Positions 7,897-15,961 of a stretch of DNA of 64,000 nt are shown in pieces. Both the position numbers and the translations under genes were made by a program. The stretch is taken from assembly GCA_027037535.1 (NCBI GenBank), contig JALVZQ010000003.1, forward strand, positions 330,890 through 394,889. The letters are read 5' to 3'. Every line of letters begins with the position of its first letter. The stretch's first letter is position 1. The notes beneath the pieces were generated by a model that saw nothing but the letters and a program-made list of their open reading frames with translations, had not been told where the DNA came from and ran no database searches. The DNA comes from Acidilobaceae archaeon. GTDB lineage: Archaea; Thermoproteota; Thermoprotei_A; Sulfolobales; Acidilobaceae.

Positions 7897-8160
7897 ATGA
7901 ACATGGACCAGGAAACAATAAAACTCCTGCTAACAGTACCTGGGAGGATCCTCTACTATATGGGAATACTAAACATGGAGACAGCCAAGCTCTCTCACCT
8001 TGCAAAATACGTGGGAAACGGCGTATACAGCCAAGCTCCAAGAACAAAACACGGACTATGGATCTACAATCCACACGAAGAAACAATAACCCTAACAGAA
8101 AAAGGAAAAACCATCGCACAGAAACTAACATGCATAAATAATTTGCGAGAAAAACAATAA
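7897..8160 (+). CDS. Small winged-helix DNA-binding protein
   Basis: About 87 residues. The region LLLTVPGRILYYMGILNMETAKLSHLAKYVG looks like a helix-turn-helix, and the wing and final helix are seen in GLWIYNPHEETITLTEKGKTIAQKL; the ending LTEKGKxIA is typical of archaeal winged-helix regulators. The frame is open further upstream (to 7666), but AGGTG at 7891-7895 points to ATG 7897 or, with better spacing, ATG 7903. The palindrome at 7828-7848 lies just upstream, consistent with autoregulation. It is part of the small-gene patch next to tRNA-Thr. Confidence 0.65.
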   Translation: MNMDQETIKLLLTVPGRILYYMGILNMETAKLSHLAKYVGNGVYSQAPRTKHGLWIYNPHEETITLTEKGKTIAQKLTCINNLREKQ

Positions 8161-8220
8161 TAGATTATTAATAGGATAACAATAGTGAATACTGCATCGA
8201 GAATAATTATGGTGGTACTG

Positions 8221-8709
8221 ATGACACATCAATGTCTTCATGGATATTTCTACAAACTCCGCCCAGATTCTCCAGAATACCCCTTCATTGAAGCAAAACT
8301 ATATTTAAATAATGAATACAAAGGAAAGATCGCGTTCCTAATCGATACAGGAGCTGGTGCAACATTAATCGTATATAAAGACGCTTTAAGGCTAGGTATA
8401 TCACCACGCTCAACAGGAAAGACAATTAAGATAATAGGAGTAAGCGGTTCTGAAACAGCCGCTTTATTAAATACACCCATAAAACTAGAATTACTGGAAT
8501 CCCATGAGAATAAGGATAACCTGTCCTCGATTACAATAAGCCTATCATCTATTCAGGTCGAAAAGCCTCGTGAAGTTAAAAAACGTATGCGTGGGAGCCG
8601 TATTTCCGATATTATGACCAGGCCTAGCCTTCTAGGCTGGGATGTTTTGAAAGATCTTTCGATTATTATTGATTATCCGAGGAAATTAATTAGAATATGT
8701 AGAGAATAA
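8221..8709 (+). CDS. Retropepsin-like aspartyl protease
   Basis: 162 residues from ATG 8221, preceded by GGTGGT at a good distance; an in-frame GTG at 8185 would add 12 residues. The motif FLIDTGAGATLIV is the clan AA (pepsin/retropepsin) active-site loop D-T-G-A, with the following KDALRLGI typical of archaeal homologues. A second typical block is LLGWDVLKDLSIIIDYPRKLI at the C terminus (G-x-D-x-L). Retropepsins act as dimers, one Asp from each subunit. No signal peptide, so probably cytoplasmic. It converges on the DUF5678-like gene, 2 bases apart, a pairing I associate with archaeal genomes. Confidence 0.82.
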   Translation: MTHQCLHGYFYKLRPDSPEYPFIEAKLYLNNEYKGKIAFLIDTGAGATLIVYKDALRLGISPRSTGKTIKIIGVSGSETAALLNTPIKLELLESHENKDNLSSITISLSSIQVEKPREVKKRMRGSRISDIMTRPSLLGWDVLKDLSIIIDYPRKLIRICRE

Positions 8710-8711
8710 TG

Positions 8712-8909
8712 TTATATAATTAAAATGACGTCTTCTTCAGGAACATAATCTACTATTACTTCCCTTGGATCATAACCCTTCTCACGAACCTTTCTTAACA
8801 CATCCTCCAACGTGTCTCCATAAGCAATGATCCTATCTCCAATCCTAGCAATAAACTTGCCTGCATATTTTTCTGGAAGACTGACCACCAATGACAACCT
8901 TATCTTCAC
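8712..8909 (-). CDS. DUF5678-like small protein
   Basis: 65 residues: SLPEKYAGKFIARIGDRIIAYGDTLEDVLRKVREKGYDP followed by strand VIVDYVPEEDVILII (written here in parts: SLPEKYAGKFIARIGD, RIIAYGDTLEDVLRKV). The pattern of two strands with GD-turn, a helix containing EDVLRKV and a last strand is that of DUF5678, which I know mainly as a neighbour of clan AA proteases. Role unknown; a chaperone, inhibitor or substrate of the protease is possible. Confidence 0.7.
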   Translation of the reverse strand: MKIRLSLVVSLPEKYAGKFIARIGDRIIAYGDTLEDVLRKVREKGYDPREVIVDYVPEEDVILII

Positions 8910-9209
8910 CTCTAACTACCATATTACTTTGCCCAATTAATGTCTCTTGTAGACTTGTCATTCTAGTATCATGTTACACACGGTATAAATTTGTTTTACA
9001 TTCCATGTTTTACACTATCCATGCTAAAAATATAAGTTGCAAACATGACAGGTTACCTCCTGAACCACCCATCCAAAAGCAACGAGGGAGACTGAGCCAG
9101 TGTATGAGTGAGTAGTAGTTAGAGAAAAATGTGTGGGTTCCTAGTGCTTTGCTTCTCTAACTTGTATTTGCCGAGTTATCTGGTGGGCTACAGGGTCCCC
9201 GCTGATACT

Positions 9210-9347
9210 TTAGAGTATGCTTTCTGCTTCGAGCAGTGCTTGGTTTAGCTGTTCCCTGAGTTTTCCTGATAGGATATGTCTGTAGGTTTGGAGCAGTGTT
9301 CTTAGTATTCTTATTTGTGCCTGGAGCCATATTTCGGCTATGCACGA
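9210..9347 (-). pseudogene. Relic of a helical protein C terminus
   Basis: A 45-codon piece bounded by stops, without a start codon: CIAEIWLQAQIRILRTLLQT, then YRHILSGKLREQLNQALLEA. It reads as a real amphipathic helix pair with good codon use, so I take it as a decayed gene end. Family unknown. A piece at 21.07-21.33 kb ends with a similar IHLIWLEA segment. Confidence 0.3.
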
Positions 9348-9736
9348 TTAGAGGGTTTCGAACTCCTCCTGGTTACAGAAGCACCACCACACTACTATCT
9401 ATATAGTATGTGTTCTCATCAAAAAACGTTATGTTGGAGACACTCAAAGTCATCACTAACAACACCTTCTCTAACACCCTCAGAGTCTTTGCTTAGGGCT
9501 TGTATTTTTCCAAGATAAGGTTTTTGTAATAACAGGCCTTGTATTGCTAATTTGTTGATTTTGGATCGTTATGGATTGTTTCATTTCAACTTTCAAGGTA
9601 TATTATATTGATTGGAAAAACTATAATATTAATTATTTTTTTAAGCAAATATTATTTATTATTAGAGACAGTTGAAGAAAACCTAATATATTCAATAAAA
9701 GAACTTATAGTAAAGTTTGTTGCATATAGAAAGAAG

Positions 9737-9745
9737 TATTTATAC
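9737..9745 (+). promoter_or_regulatory. TATA box of sulfur-reductase operon
   Basis: TATTTATAC preceded by the purine-rich BRE-like GAAAGAAG. Transcription would start near 9770, leaving a leader of about 70 bases before the GTG at 9842. Confidence 0.55.
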
Positions 9746-9841
9746 ATAGTTATCAAACAATGTAAGGAAAATCACACACTATGCTTATTAGTCTATAAGA
9801 TCGATAATTCTACTGGCGGTAATCTAGCTGGGTGAGCAGAT

Positions 9842-11056
9842 GTGCCTAGTAAACTGCTACTTTATGCCTGGTATGGAGTCCTTATATTGCTAGTCATAAG
9901 CGGCATATATTATCTACATGCATATTACTACGAATACGAAGCATGGGAAACTAAAGACATAATTCCTTGGGGTCTACTCGTACCATCTTATGTTTATTTT
10001 GCGCTGGCTTCTACCGGTTCAAGTATTATAAACAGTCTCTATACAGTATTCGGCTATAAAGGACCAAATGAAGGCTTCGAAAAGATAATAAAACACGGTG
10101 TATGGTTCTCCTTGATAACAATTATACCGGCTTGGACCATGATAATTCTTGACCTAGGAAGACCTGACCACTTCCTATCAATGCTTACGAGCTTCAACAT
10201 AGTATCAAGAATCGCGTGGATGGGAGTCCTATACTCGTTCTTCTTCTTAATGCTGCTAATAGAACTTGTATACTTCATAAGGTCTGAGGTTAATGAAAAA
10301 CTTAAGCACTGGAAGGCTTTGGAGCTCGCCATTGCAATACTAGTATTATTCGCGACAATAGCCGTTCACAGCAACCTCGGAGAAGTATTTGGATCAAGTA
10401 CAGGCGTTCCTGCATGGTATGGGCCACATGTTGGAGCATACTTTATAGCCAGCGCAGTGCTCATCGGGTCAGCATGGCAGCTGTTCTTTGTATCAATAGT
10501 CTACAAAGCGAAGGGAGGTTTATCAGAAAATCTCAAAGAATTCTTTGTCAAGGTTTACAACAAAATATTCATAATCGGTATTCCAGTACTAGCATTCTTC
10601 GTAATATGGAACCTAATAGTAGCATACTACTATCCTCCTGCATGGGAAGCATATAAGCATCTATTATACGGAGAGTTCTCAAAAGAATTCATAATAGTAG
10701 AGGTCATAATAGGACTCATAGTCACATTCATCGTAGCAGTATATAGCTATATCAAGAAGAATTTCCTGCTAACATTCATCAACTCTATAATACTAATAAT
10801 AGTCGGCTACATATCAAAGTTCGATTTCATTATTTCAGGAGAAATAGCCAGGCTATCATTTAACTACGGAGGACTAACAAATAACCTTAACCCATACTAC
10901 GTAAGATTCTGGCCATTTGACTACGATATAGGGCTCCCCGAGAAAATGATGTTAGTCCTAGCTGTCTCGATCTGGTTAATACTGCTAACATTAGGAGAAC
11001 AAATCCTTCCACTGGAAAGGGGAGAAAAACCAAAGAAGCTTTTTGTATTTAAGTAA
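9842..11056 (+). CDS. NrfD/PsrC-type membrane subunit of sulfur/polysulfide reductase
   Basis: 404 residues with about nine or ten membrane helices, the first at residues 8-30. PAWTMIILDLGRPDHFLSML is the hallmark of NrfD/PsrC quinol-reactive subunits, and HSNLGEVFGSSTGVPAWYGPH a second conserved block. In this family the protein anchors the Fe-S and molybdopterin subunits on the outer face and exchanges electrons with the quinone pool. Start is GTG 9842 after GGGTGAG. First gene of a four-gene + strand unit with the catalytic subunit 23 bases downstream. It corresponds to SreC in the Acidianus-type sulfur reductase; the exact substrate is inferred. Confidence 0.88.
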   Translation: MPSKLLLYAWYGVLILLVISGIYYLHAYYYEYEAWETKDIIPWGLLVPSYVYFALASTGSSIINSLYTVFGYKGPNEGFEKIIKHGVWFSLITIIPAWTMIILDLGRPDHFLSMLTSFNIVSRIAWMGVLYSFFFLMLLIELVYFIRSEVNEKLKHWKALELAIAILVLFATIAVHSNLGEVFGSSTGVPAWYGPHVGAYFIASAVLIGSAWQLFFVSIVYKAKGGLSENLKEFFVKVYNKIFIIGIPVLAFFVIWNLIVAYYYPPAWEAYKHLLYGEFSKEFIIVEVIIGLIVTFIVAVYSYIKKNFLLTFINSIILIIVGYISKFDFIISGEIARLSFNYGGLTNNLNPYYVRFWPFDYDIGLPEKMMLVLAVSIWLILLTLGEQILPLERGEKPKKLFVFK

Positions 11057-11079
11057 TGTAGGCGTGAGGTGTAAAAGAC

Positions 11080-13728
11080 ATGTCAGCAATAAAATTATCT
11101 AGAAGGGACTTCTTGAAGGTTGCAGGTATAACGGGAGTTCTAGCTGGAGTAGGAGGAATTTCTTACAAGACACTAAAGAAAGCCGAAAAACTAAGCCTGG
11201 AAGCTGCGTCAGAAAGCCAAATAAGGCATGTGCCCAGTAGATGCGGTATGTGCCCACAAGGATGTTCAATTATGGTCAGAGTAAACGGAGACAGAGCAGA
11301 GCGAATATTTGGTAATCCTTACGGTTTCGTCTTTAATAGAGGAACAGTATGTGCTAGAGGAAACATGGGTATCTATAGACTCTACAATCCCGATAGACTA
11401 ATGTACCCACTAATAAGAGCCGGAGGAGAAAGAGGAGAGTGGAATTTCCAGCAAACAGACTGGCAAACAGCCTACAATGAAGTGAAAAACATATTGAAAG
11501 AGAAAATAGAAGCGGGAGAACAAAGAAAAGTTATCTGGATGGGTGGTTGGGCCGCTTGCGATATGTATAAACTCCCGATGGTAGCATTCTTTAAAGCCCT
11601 AGGCTTTCCCAATGCTCTCAATCAACCCATGGGAACGTGCTTCATGCCTAAAGCAATGGGATGGTCAACCGTTATAGGAGTAGGAGCACATCCACAAATA
11701 ATGACCGATTTTGACAATGTAAAATACCTCATAGTTCTAAGAAGGAACCACGCTGGAAGCATCACTATAAGTCATGCATCACGAATTGGTCAAGAGCTAA
11801 GAAACTTCAAACTCGTAGTTCTAGACCCCAGACTTAGCGAGGAAGCAGCCAGAGCGGACGAATGGATTCCGATAAAACCAGGCACGGATCTAGCCTTCTT
11901 ATTAGCAATGATGTATGTTATAATAAAAGAGAAGCTTTACGATGAGGAATATTTAAGAGAATATACAAATGCTCCGATGCTGATTGATCCAGATACTTTG
12001 CTGCCGCTAGAATTAAAGGACTTAGACAATGGAAAGAAAGACTTCAAAGTATGGGATTTAGCTTCTGGAACAGCTACGTGGAGTAGAGATGCTAAACTAC
12101 CGGCACTAGAAGGAGAATACGAGATTGATGGAAAAACCTACATTCCAGTATTGGAAGCACTGAAGAGACATCTCGAATCTAAGGGATATACGCCTGAATG
12201 GGCCTCTGAAATTACTGGAGTACCGGCGGAGACGATTGAGAGGATTGCACGAGAATTCGGTCAAACTAGACCGGCAGCAATAGATACAGGATGGCACGGC
12301 ACAAAGACCTATAATAGTTTCCAAACATGGAGAGCTGTAGCACTCGTGAATGCACTGGTAGGTTCACCATTAAGAGAAGGTGGTATACTATTATCGCATG
12401 GAGGAATAGCCGCAACTTTACATCCATCGAGTCTAGCGGCGCCTCCGACAAGTGATATATCTCAGGGTCTAGCAAATCATCAATTCAAGCTAAGCGATGG
12501 CTCAACTACGAAAGGAGTTATATTCAATGTTGGCAGAAACTATCTACCCTTCAAAGACATAGTTTTAAGCTCAGGCGAAAGCGGCTGGGTATTCTTCGTG
12601 GTAGGGGCAAATCCTGTAAGAACAATGCTAGATGAGGATAACTGGATAGAAAAGGCTCTAAAAAGCTCCGCACTAGAAAAAGTGATCGTGTATGACGTAA
12701 TGCCACAAGATACTACGCTATATGCGGATATCATATTGCCAGATTGTAGCTACCTAGAAAGATATGATTGTGTTAGAGGAGTCGAATTCGTACCTTATTC
12801 AGCGTATTATACTGGAGTACCAGCAGTCAAACCAATCGCGGACTGCTTCGGGTACATGAATTTCACGGCACTACTAGCAAAAGATCTGGGAGCGGGAGAT
12901 ACATGGGCTCAGATTTTCGGAGCAATGCTGGGCCTAGACGAGGAACACATCGCCATGCTACAAGACGTTGTAAGGAACGAAGTTGACCATACCATGCTAA
13001 CAGACCCTAATAAGAGAGATCTATTCGTCATGAGGCTACAAGAAATACAAGCAGATCAGATAGCCTCAGCTATAGGACAGTCTAAAGATGAGGTTCTCCA
13101 TACCCTGCGAACAAAAGGCTTCATAGTAGTAGCTGGCAAGGAAAAAATAGTAGATGAAAACTTAGAATTATTAGAAGGAGGAAAGCTCAATACACCTACA
13201 GGAAAAGTAGAGATATACAGCCTAGCATTATTAGTGAAAGGAGTACAACAAAAGGGAGAACTAAAACCGGAATGGCATCCACTCATTGACTGGGTACCTC
13301 CAAGGAGTTTAATGATGAAACCTCGGCTCGAAGCAGACGAATTCTATCTAATATACGGAAAGTCTCCGACAATGACTCACACACATACCGCTGATAACCC
13401 AATCTTAAGTGTTAAGCTAACACCCGACATATTCAAGAGAATATGGATACATCCAAGTAGGGCAGAACAGCTAGGAATAAAAGACGGTGATCTAGTTGAA
13501 GTATGCAACGAGAAAGGAGATTGCTATAAGACTAGGGTATATGTAACAGAGCTAATTAGGCCTGATACAGCGTTCTATGTTAATGCCTGGGGACATAAGA
13601 GTCCCAAACTGAGATTCGCGCCGAGCGAAACAATACCGTGGAACAAACTTGTACCAGTAGACATAGAGCCAATAACAGGTAGCGCGATACTTGGAGATAC
13701 CTTTGTAAAAATTAGAAAAGTTGAGTAA
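11080..13728 (+). CDS. Tat-exported molybdopterin oxidoreductase, catalytic subunit (PsrA/SreA-like)
   Basis: 882 residues. The N terminus has a clear Tat signal, SRRDFLKVAG followed by a hydrophobic stretch. The first Fe-S cluster motif is CGMCPQGC ... GTVCARG (about residues 54-90). Cys187 in MGTCFMPKAMGW is at the place of the Mo/W-ligating cysteine. Later blocks are NPVRTMLDEDNW, ILPDCSYLERYD and the C-terminal pterin-binding domain (GKSPTMTHTHTADNP, RIWIHPSRAEQLGIKDGD). It belongs to the DMSO-reductase superfamily, PsrA/PhsA/SreA branch, and should act outside the membrane. Mo versus W is unknown, though a tungstate transporter lies 10 kb away. tatA and tatC lie 4-5 kb downstream on the other strand. 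Confidence 0.93.
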   Translation: MSAIKLSRRDFLKVAGITGVLAGVGGISYKTLKKAEKLSLEAASESQIRHVPSRCGMCPQGCSIMVRVNGDRAERIFGNPYGFVFNRGTVCARGNMGIYRLYNPDRLMYPLIRAGGERGEWNFQQTDWQTAYNEVKNILKEKIEAGEQRKVIWMGGWAACDMYKLPMVAFFKALGFPNALNQPMGTCFMPKAMGWSTVIGVGAHPQIMTDFDNVKYLIVLRRNHAGSITISHASRIGQELRNFKLVVLDPRLSEEAARADEWIPIKPGTDLAFLLAMMYVIIKEKLYDEEYLREYTNAPMLIDPDTLLPLELKDLDNGKKDFKVWDLASGTATWSRDAKLPALEGEYEIDGKTYIPVLEALKRHLESKGYTPEWASEITGVPAETIERIAREFGQTRPAAIDTGWHGTKTYNSFQTWRAVALVNALVGSPLREGGILLSHGGIAATLHPSSLAAPPTSDISQGLANHQFKLSDGSTTKGVIFNVGRNYLPFKDIVLSSGESGWVFFVVGANPVRTMLDEDNWIEKALKSSALEKVIVYDVMPQDTTLYADIILPDCSYLERYDCVRGVEFVPYSAYYTGVPAVKPIADCFGYMNFTALLAKDLGAGDTWAQIFGAMLGLDEEHIAMLQDVVRNEVDHTMLTDPNKRDLFVMRLQEIQADQIASAIGQSKDEVLHTLRTKGFIVVAGKEKIVDENLELLEGGKLNTPTGKVEIYSLALLVKGVQQKGELKPEWHPLIDWVPPRSLMMKPRLEADEFYLIYGKSPTMTHTHTADNPILSVKLTPDIFKRIWIHPSRAEQLGIKDGDLVEVCNEKGDCYKTRVYVTELIRPDTAFYVNAWGHKSPKLRFAPSETIPWNKLVPVDIEPITGSAILGDTFVKIRKVE

Positions 13729-13751
13729 GCCTGGATAGGAGGTGATGAAAG

Positions 13752-14561
13752 ATGGCCAGATATGCGATGGTAATCGATATCGATAGATGTCTAGGTTGTC
13801 AGGCTTGTGTAGCAGCGTGTATAGCTGAAAACCTAAATAGCGACGCATCAGAACTAGAGTTCCAGCCCAAACAGCCATTCAGCGTCCTCTCAGGACTCTT
13901 AGGAATACCAAAGGAACAAGTTCCACCCGCAGAATACTTCGTCAAGAAGGCAGTAGAAGAATCTGATAAATACATTGATGTAGATCCAGAAAAGGCAAAA
14001 ACAGTAGCACAAGAAGTAGTATCTAAGTTATGGACTAGAACAGAGGTATTCCGAATAGTAGGAGGAAAATATCCTCACGTAGAGCTAATGCTATATCATA
14101 GGATATGCCAACACTGTGACAATGCCCCATGTGTAACCGTGTGTCCAACACATGCTAGCTTCCAGAGAGAAGATGGAATAGTATTAGTAGACCCTAACAA
14201 GTGTATCTTATGCGGATCATGTGTCACAGCATGCCCATATGCAGCCAGACAAGTAAATCTACTAACAAAGACTATTGACAAATGTACCTTCTGCGCTCAT
14301 AGAGTTGATAAAGGACTACTACCAGCCTGTGTAGAGACATGTCCAGCACATGTAAGAATATTCGGAGACCTAGATGATCCGAACAGCGAAGTTTCACAGA
14401 TAGTAAAGAGGCACAAGGCAGTTCCAGGAACACCTCATGGTCCAATAAGGCACACTGCAGCAAGAGTCTACTATCTCCCCTCCAGCAACTATATAGTTGA
14501 CGTAGAAAAAGTAGAAGAGGAGAAGGAAAAAGAAGCTAAACTTATGACTGACCAAAGCTAG
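13752..14561 (+). CDS. Four-cluster ferredoxin subunit of molybdopterin oxidoreductase (PsrB/SreB-like)
   Basis: 269 residues. Four cysteine groups for four [4Fe-4S] clusters: CLGCQACVAAC (from residue 13), CQHCDNAPCVTVCP, CILCGSCVTACP, and CTFCAHRVDKGLLPACVETC. This is the electron-transfer subunit linking the membrane subunit to the catalytic subunit. It carries no signal of its own and would be exported with the Tat substrate. ATG 13752 follows AGGAGGTGATGAAAG, one of the strongest ribosome sites here. A linker of about 80 residues between the first and second groups resembles TtrB/SreB-type proteins. Confidence 0.92.
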   Translation: MARYAMVIDIDRCLGCQACVAACIAENLNSDASELEFQPKQPFSVLSGLLGIPKEQVPPAEYFVKKAVEESDKYIDVDPEKAKTVAQEVVSKLWTRTEVFRIVGGKYPHVELMLYHRICQHCDNAPCVTVCPTHASFQREDGIVLVDPNKCILCGSCVTACPYAARQVNLLTKTIDKCTFCAHRVDKGLLPACVETCPAHVRIFGDLDDPNSEVSQIVKRHKAVPGTPHGPIRHTAARVYYLPSSNYIVDVEKVEEEKEKEAKLMTDQS

Positions 14562-14611
14562 CATTTAGACCAACAATATTTACTCTTGAGTAACAGATAG
14601 GTTGAGCCGAG

Positions 14612-15268
14612 ATGAGTCAAGCATCAACATATTTTTCTCTAATATATAAAATCCTATCCATACTATACCTTCCTCCAAGCTATCATGATCAAAATGAAAT
14701 AAAACAAATGCTCCAAGAACTAAAAAATCCAGAAAAAACGAAACCAATAGAACTATTATGTCCAGAGCTAGTAGAAACACTATACGATTTTATACAACAT
14801 ATCGAGGAATCCTACAACGATAAATATTACAAAGCAGATCTAACTAGAGTATTTATATCCTCCTACGATAAGACACCTTGCCCACCATACGAGAGTATAT
14901 ATACGGGACAACTGTCTAGGCATCGAAGCATTCTTCTCCCTCACGTAGTGTCACGTCTCAGAAGCTTTTATAAGAGGCTGGGAGTAGAATCAACAGGGTT
15001 ACCCGGTATAACAGTAGATCACTTATCAACTGAGCTCGAATACATGGCACTAGTCCATGAATTATTATCAAAGCCTAACGACACTATACTATACAATGAT
15101 CTGGAAAAAATCAGAAAAGAATTCGTGGGGCATCTTCTCACTTGGATCCCAGTATTGGTAGAGTGTATCGAGAACAATGCTGAATCAGAGCTCCTAAAAA
15201 TGCAGGCGAGACTATTAGATGAGTTAGTGAGATGCGACGAGAAACTCATAGATATACAATTATCATAA
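14612..15268 (+). CDS. TorD-family chaperone for molybdoenzyme maturation
   Basis: 218 residues, all-helical, soluble. SSYDKTPCPPYESIY (near residue 88) corresponds to the conserved P-P-Y/E-S motif of TorD/DmsD chaperones, and LPGITVDHLSTELEYMALVH to the D-H-x2-x-E-L-x-x-M-x2-L motif. These proteins hold the Tat signal of the molybdoenzyme until cofactor insertion. It is the last gene of the + strand unit, 50 bases after the Fe-S subunit, matching SreE of Sulfolobales sulfur reductase clusters. It ends 24 bases from the convergent flavoprotein gene. Confidence 0.85.
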   Translation: MSQASTYFSLIYKILSILYLPPSYHDQNEIKQMLQELKNPEKTKPIELLCPELVETLYDFIQHIEESYNDKYYKADLTRVFISSYDKTPCPPYESIYTGQLSRHRSILLPHVVSRLRSFYKRLGVESTGLPGITVDHLSTELEYMALVHELLSKPNDTILYNDLEKIRKEFVGHLLTWIPVLVECIENNAESELLKMQARLLDELVRCDEKLIDIQLS

Positions 15269-15292
15269 TATTCATAATATTTTTAATAGGTC

Positions 15293-15895
15293 CTATTCTT
15301 CCTTATCAATGTTAGTTCTCCAAGGTTTCTTCATAGCTATTCCCCACTTGGTCTTGACCACTGTAGTTAACTTTCCTTGGCACAGTATGAATTCATGTTT
15401 TGCAAGATGTAATGGGAAGGGAATTGCTTCAATATTCCATCGATTATCGAACACTTCTTCTCTAGCCTTTGCCTCTACTATTCTGCCTGCAAATAAGGTC
15501 GTGCTCCAAAAATCAACTACTTTTTCTACCTCTACAAGTACATAGCCTAGGCTGTTTTTTATATAAGGCGTATCGCCGTCTCCCGCTGGATCTAGGGCTA
15601 CTCCTGTAACCGAGATCTTGTCTATTTCCCTGCCTGATCTAGTTCCTATAAATTTAGCCAGTTCCAGGAGATCTGGCCCTACTATTGAGAGAGTATATCT
15701 CCTATACTTATTAAGCACTTTATGCGTATAGCTAGACTTGTCAATTGCTGTCCCTATTCGGGGAGGGATTTTTGTAAGAGGTGAAACCCAGCTAACCGTG
15801 GAAATGTTTACGTCGCCTTTCTTCAAGCTTCCTACACTAATGATATATATTGGAACAGGTCTAAGCATCCTCAAAGGCTTCCTAACAGGCTTCAC
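15293..15895 (-). CDS. Flavin reductase-like FMN-binding protein
   Basis: 200 residues with the flavin reductase-like split-barrel pattern: VSVGSLKKGDVNISTVSWVSPLT (in pieces: ISVGSLKKGDVNIST), PPRIGTAIDKSSYTHKVLNKY and YTLSIVGPDLLELAKFIGTRSGREIDK (in pieces: LAKFIGTRSGREIDK) are the FMN-binding and substrate-side blocks. The C-terminal part binds the dimer partner. Start is GTG 15895 after GGTGAAGG. It follows the polyferredoxin gene by 66 bases and is probably cotranscribed, suggesting a redox role linked to sulfur metabolism; the actual substrate is unknown. Confidence 0.85.
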   Translation of the reverse strand: MKPVRKPLRMLRPVPIYIISVGSLKKGDVNISTVSWVSPLTKIPPRIGTAIDKSSYTHKVLNKYRRYTLSIVGPDLLELAKFIGTRSGREIDKISVTGVALDPAGDGDTPYIKNSLGYVLVEVEKVVDFWSTTLFAGRIVEAKAREEVFDNRWNIEAIPFPLHLAKHEFILCQGKLTTVVKTKWGIAMKKPWRTNIDKEE

Positions 15896-15961
15896 TTTAA
15901 TCCTTCACCATCTTGATATGCTAATTATCGGGTTGATGTATTATTGGTTTCTTCACGATCA

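Larger units (their letters stand above)
8910..9841. other. Long non-coding stretch with possible gene relics
   Basis: About 930 bases without a convincing intact gene. On the minus strand two open pieces look protein-like but lack starts: about 9428-9535 (LGKIQALSKDSEGVREG...) and 9210-9347. Between them are stops and frame changes. An AT-rich frame at 9608-9835 on + has poor composition and overlaps the promoter of the next operon. The region may be the decayed end of an element integrated near tRNA-Thr. Confidence 0.4.

Noticed and set aside
9350-9362. GGTTTCGAACTCC, resembling a tRNA T-arm and a possible attachment-site copy
   Set aside because: Does not match the tRNA-Thr 3' end beyond a few bases and lacks a stem; not an attR or tRNA.
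9608-9835. 75-codon AT-rich + frame before the reductase operon
   Set aside because: No ribosome site at its start, overlaps the operon promoter, low-complexity composition.
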